This document shows positions 13,891-14,615 of a DNA stretch of 14,615 nucleotides, in pieces. The stretch's first letter is position 1. The number at the start of each line of letters is the position of its first letter. A program made the position numbers and the translations under genes. The notes beneath the pieces are model-generated. The model did no database searches. It was not told where the DNA came from and was given only the letters and a program-made list of their open reading frames with translations. The stretch covers positions 1 to 14,615 of the forward strand of contig JAPLMO010000015.1 in assembly GCA_026386995.1 (NCBI GenBank), given 5' to 3'. Source of the stretch: Planctomycetota bacterium (GTDB taxonomy: Bacteria; Planctomycetota; Phycisphaerae; FEN-1346).

Positions 13891-14615
13891 ATGAAAACAC
13901 CAACGTTACGCAGACTCCTCCTCGCTATGCTCGCCTGTGCGAGCGTGGCCGCGCTTCCCACCACCGCCCAGGCGGCGACCTACTCGCTGGCAGGTGATTT
14001 CTCCTACACTGAGAACCGCGCCAACAGCGTTTGGTCCTTCCGGATGGACGACTATGCCAATAAACCTCCCGCGTTTCTTCCGCTGCTGGCCTCGACCAAC
14101 CGCAACGCGAAGATGTTGTGGGGCACAGGTTTCGCTGAACCGCCGATGATGTGGAGCGAAGAAACCGGCTACTGGGGTATGGCAAATGAGGGCGGCATCA
14201 TCTACGACACGAAGGCGGCCGCCGTCTTCCTGGAGATGGACCACGGGCCCATCCTGGTGGACAACAACGTGCTCGTCGGCCAGGGGGTCCGCAGCAACTC
14301 CGAGGGGACCGTCTTCGCCCACAACCTTTTCGTCGATTGCGCGTTCGAGATGGTCTCGGACACCCAGCGGCGGTCGCAGTACTACCGGCCGCACACGCGG
14401 ACGACCGTCGACCGCAAGTCCGGCGTCCCGCAGGATGACAAGTGGTACAGCAACATTTTCATCCGGCGGGGGCTGGAGAAGGTGAAGGAGGCCCCCGGGT
14501 ACGCCTCGGATGGCAACCTCTTCCTGGAAGGCGCCGGCAGGAGCACCTTCGGCGATGCCCACAGCGTCGTGGACCCCCTCAAGACGGACTTCCGCCGCGA
14601 GGAGACCCCGTTGGG
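13891..14615 (+). CDS. Secreted chimeric protein: unknown N-terminal domain joined to a right-handed beta-helix fragment (partial)
   Basis: ATG 13891 has GGAGA 6 bases upstream; the frame runs off the right edge after 241 codons, so the C-terminus is missing. Residues 1-28 form a Sec signal peptide (TTAQA). Residues 30-98, beginning YSLAGDFSYTENRANSVWSF, resemble the opening of small secreted proteins common in planctomycetes that have no link to beta-helices. From about residue 101 (GGIIYDTKAAAVFLEMDHGP) the sequence is that of a right-handed parallel beta-helix carbohydrate-active protein of the GH141/pectate-lyase type: ILVDNNVLVG, VFAHNLFVDC, YRPHT, DDKWYSNIFIRRGL. Its usual long N-terminal helix turns are absent. 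This looks like a fusion of two unrelated gene pieces at about 14182-14194, in the genome or in assembly. Carbohydrate-active role of the second half is likely, activity of this chimera doubtful. Confidence 0.65.
   Translation, partial: MKTPTLRRLLLAMLACASVAALPTTAQAATYSLAGDFSYTENRANSVWSFRMDDYANKPPAFLPLLASTNRNAKMLWGTGFAEPPMMWSEETGYWGMANEGGIIYDTKAAAVFLEMDHGPILVDNNVLVGQGVRSNSEGTVFAHNLFVDCAFEMVSDTQRRSQYYRPHTRTTVDRKSGVPQDDKWYSNIFIRRGLEKVKEAPGYASDGNLFLEGAGRSTFGDAHSVVDPLKTDFRREETPL

Overview
The window reads as GC-rich DNA from an environmental bacterium of the Planctomycetes-Verrucomicrobia-Chlamydiae group. Planctomycetota (Phycisphaerae-like) or Lentisphaerota/Verrucomicrobiota fit best. The reasons are the combination of autotransporter-type beta-strand repeat proteins, Tat-exported sugar-isomerase-like proteins, many secreted glycoside hydrolases and a particular RHS core dialect (motifs such as GMNLYEYV). 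This placement comes from protein style, not from a marker gene. All supported genes lie on the + strand, and no rRNA, tRNA or CRISPR array was seen.

Layout. (1) 1-1121: the 3' end of a secreted/surface beta-helical PATR protein. (2) 1585-3156: a Tat-exported protein with a fucose/arabinose-isomerase-like fold. (3) 3371-6783: an accessory island of RHS-derived material. It holds two short RHS 'tips', each a small piece of RHS core joined to an unrelated C-terminal domain and each followed closely by a gene for a small lipoprotein (the first is interrupted by an in-frame stop). The second tip carries its own Sec signal peptide, and its cassette lies between two 54-bp imperfect direct repeats. 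The island ends against what looks like the decapitated 3' end of a GH32-type gene. (4) 6798-13603: a carbohydrate-degradation run of a secreted GH130-like protein, a large secreted clan GH-D-like TIM-barrel protein that overlaps it by 4 bp, and a secreted LamG+GH32 beta-fructosidase-type protein. (5) 13657-13797: a compact 141-bp inverted-repeat element containing two further hairpins. (6) 13891-end: a partial gene whose N-terminal and C-terminal halves appear to come from different families.

How the parts work together. Genes 6798-13603, and perhaps the Tat protein and the beta-helix protein, look like exported glycan-processing functions acting outside the cytoplasm. The RHS island is best explained as a polymorphic-toxin region made of stand-alone tips with lipoprotein partners as candidate immunity proteins. 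The first tip domain has an HExxH zinc-protease motif; the second is cysteine-rich and unrecognised. The toxin/immunity roles are inferred from architecture and gene order only.
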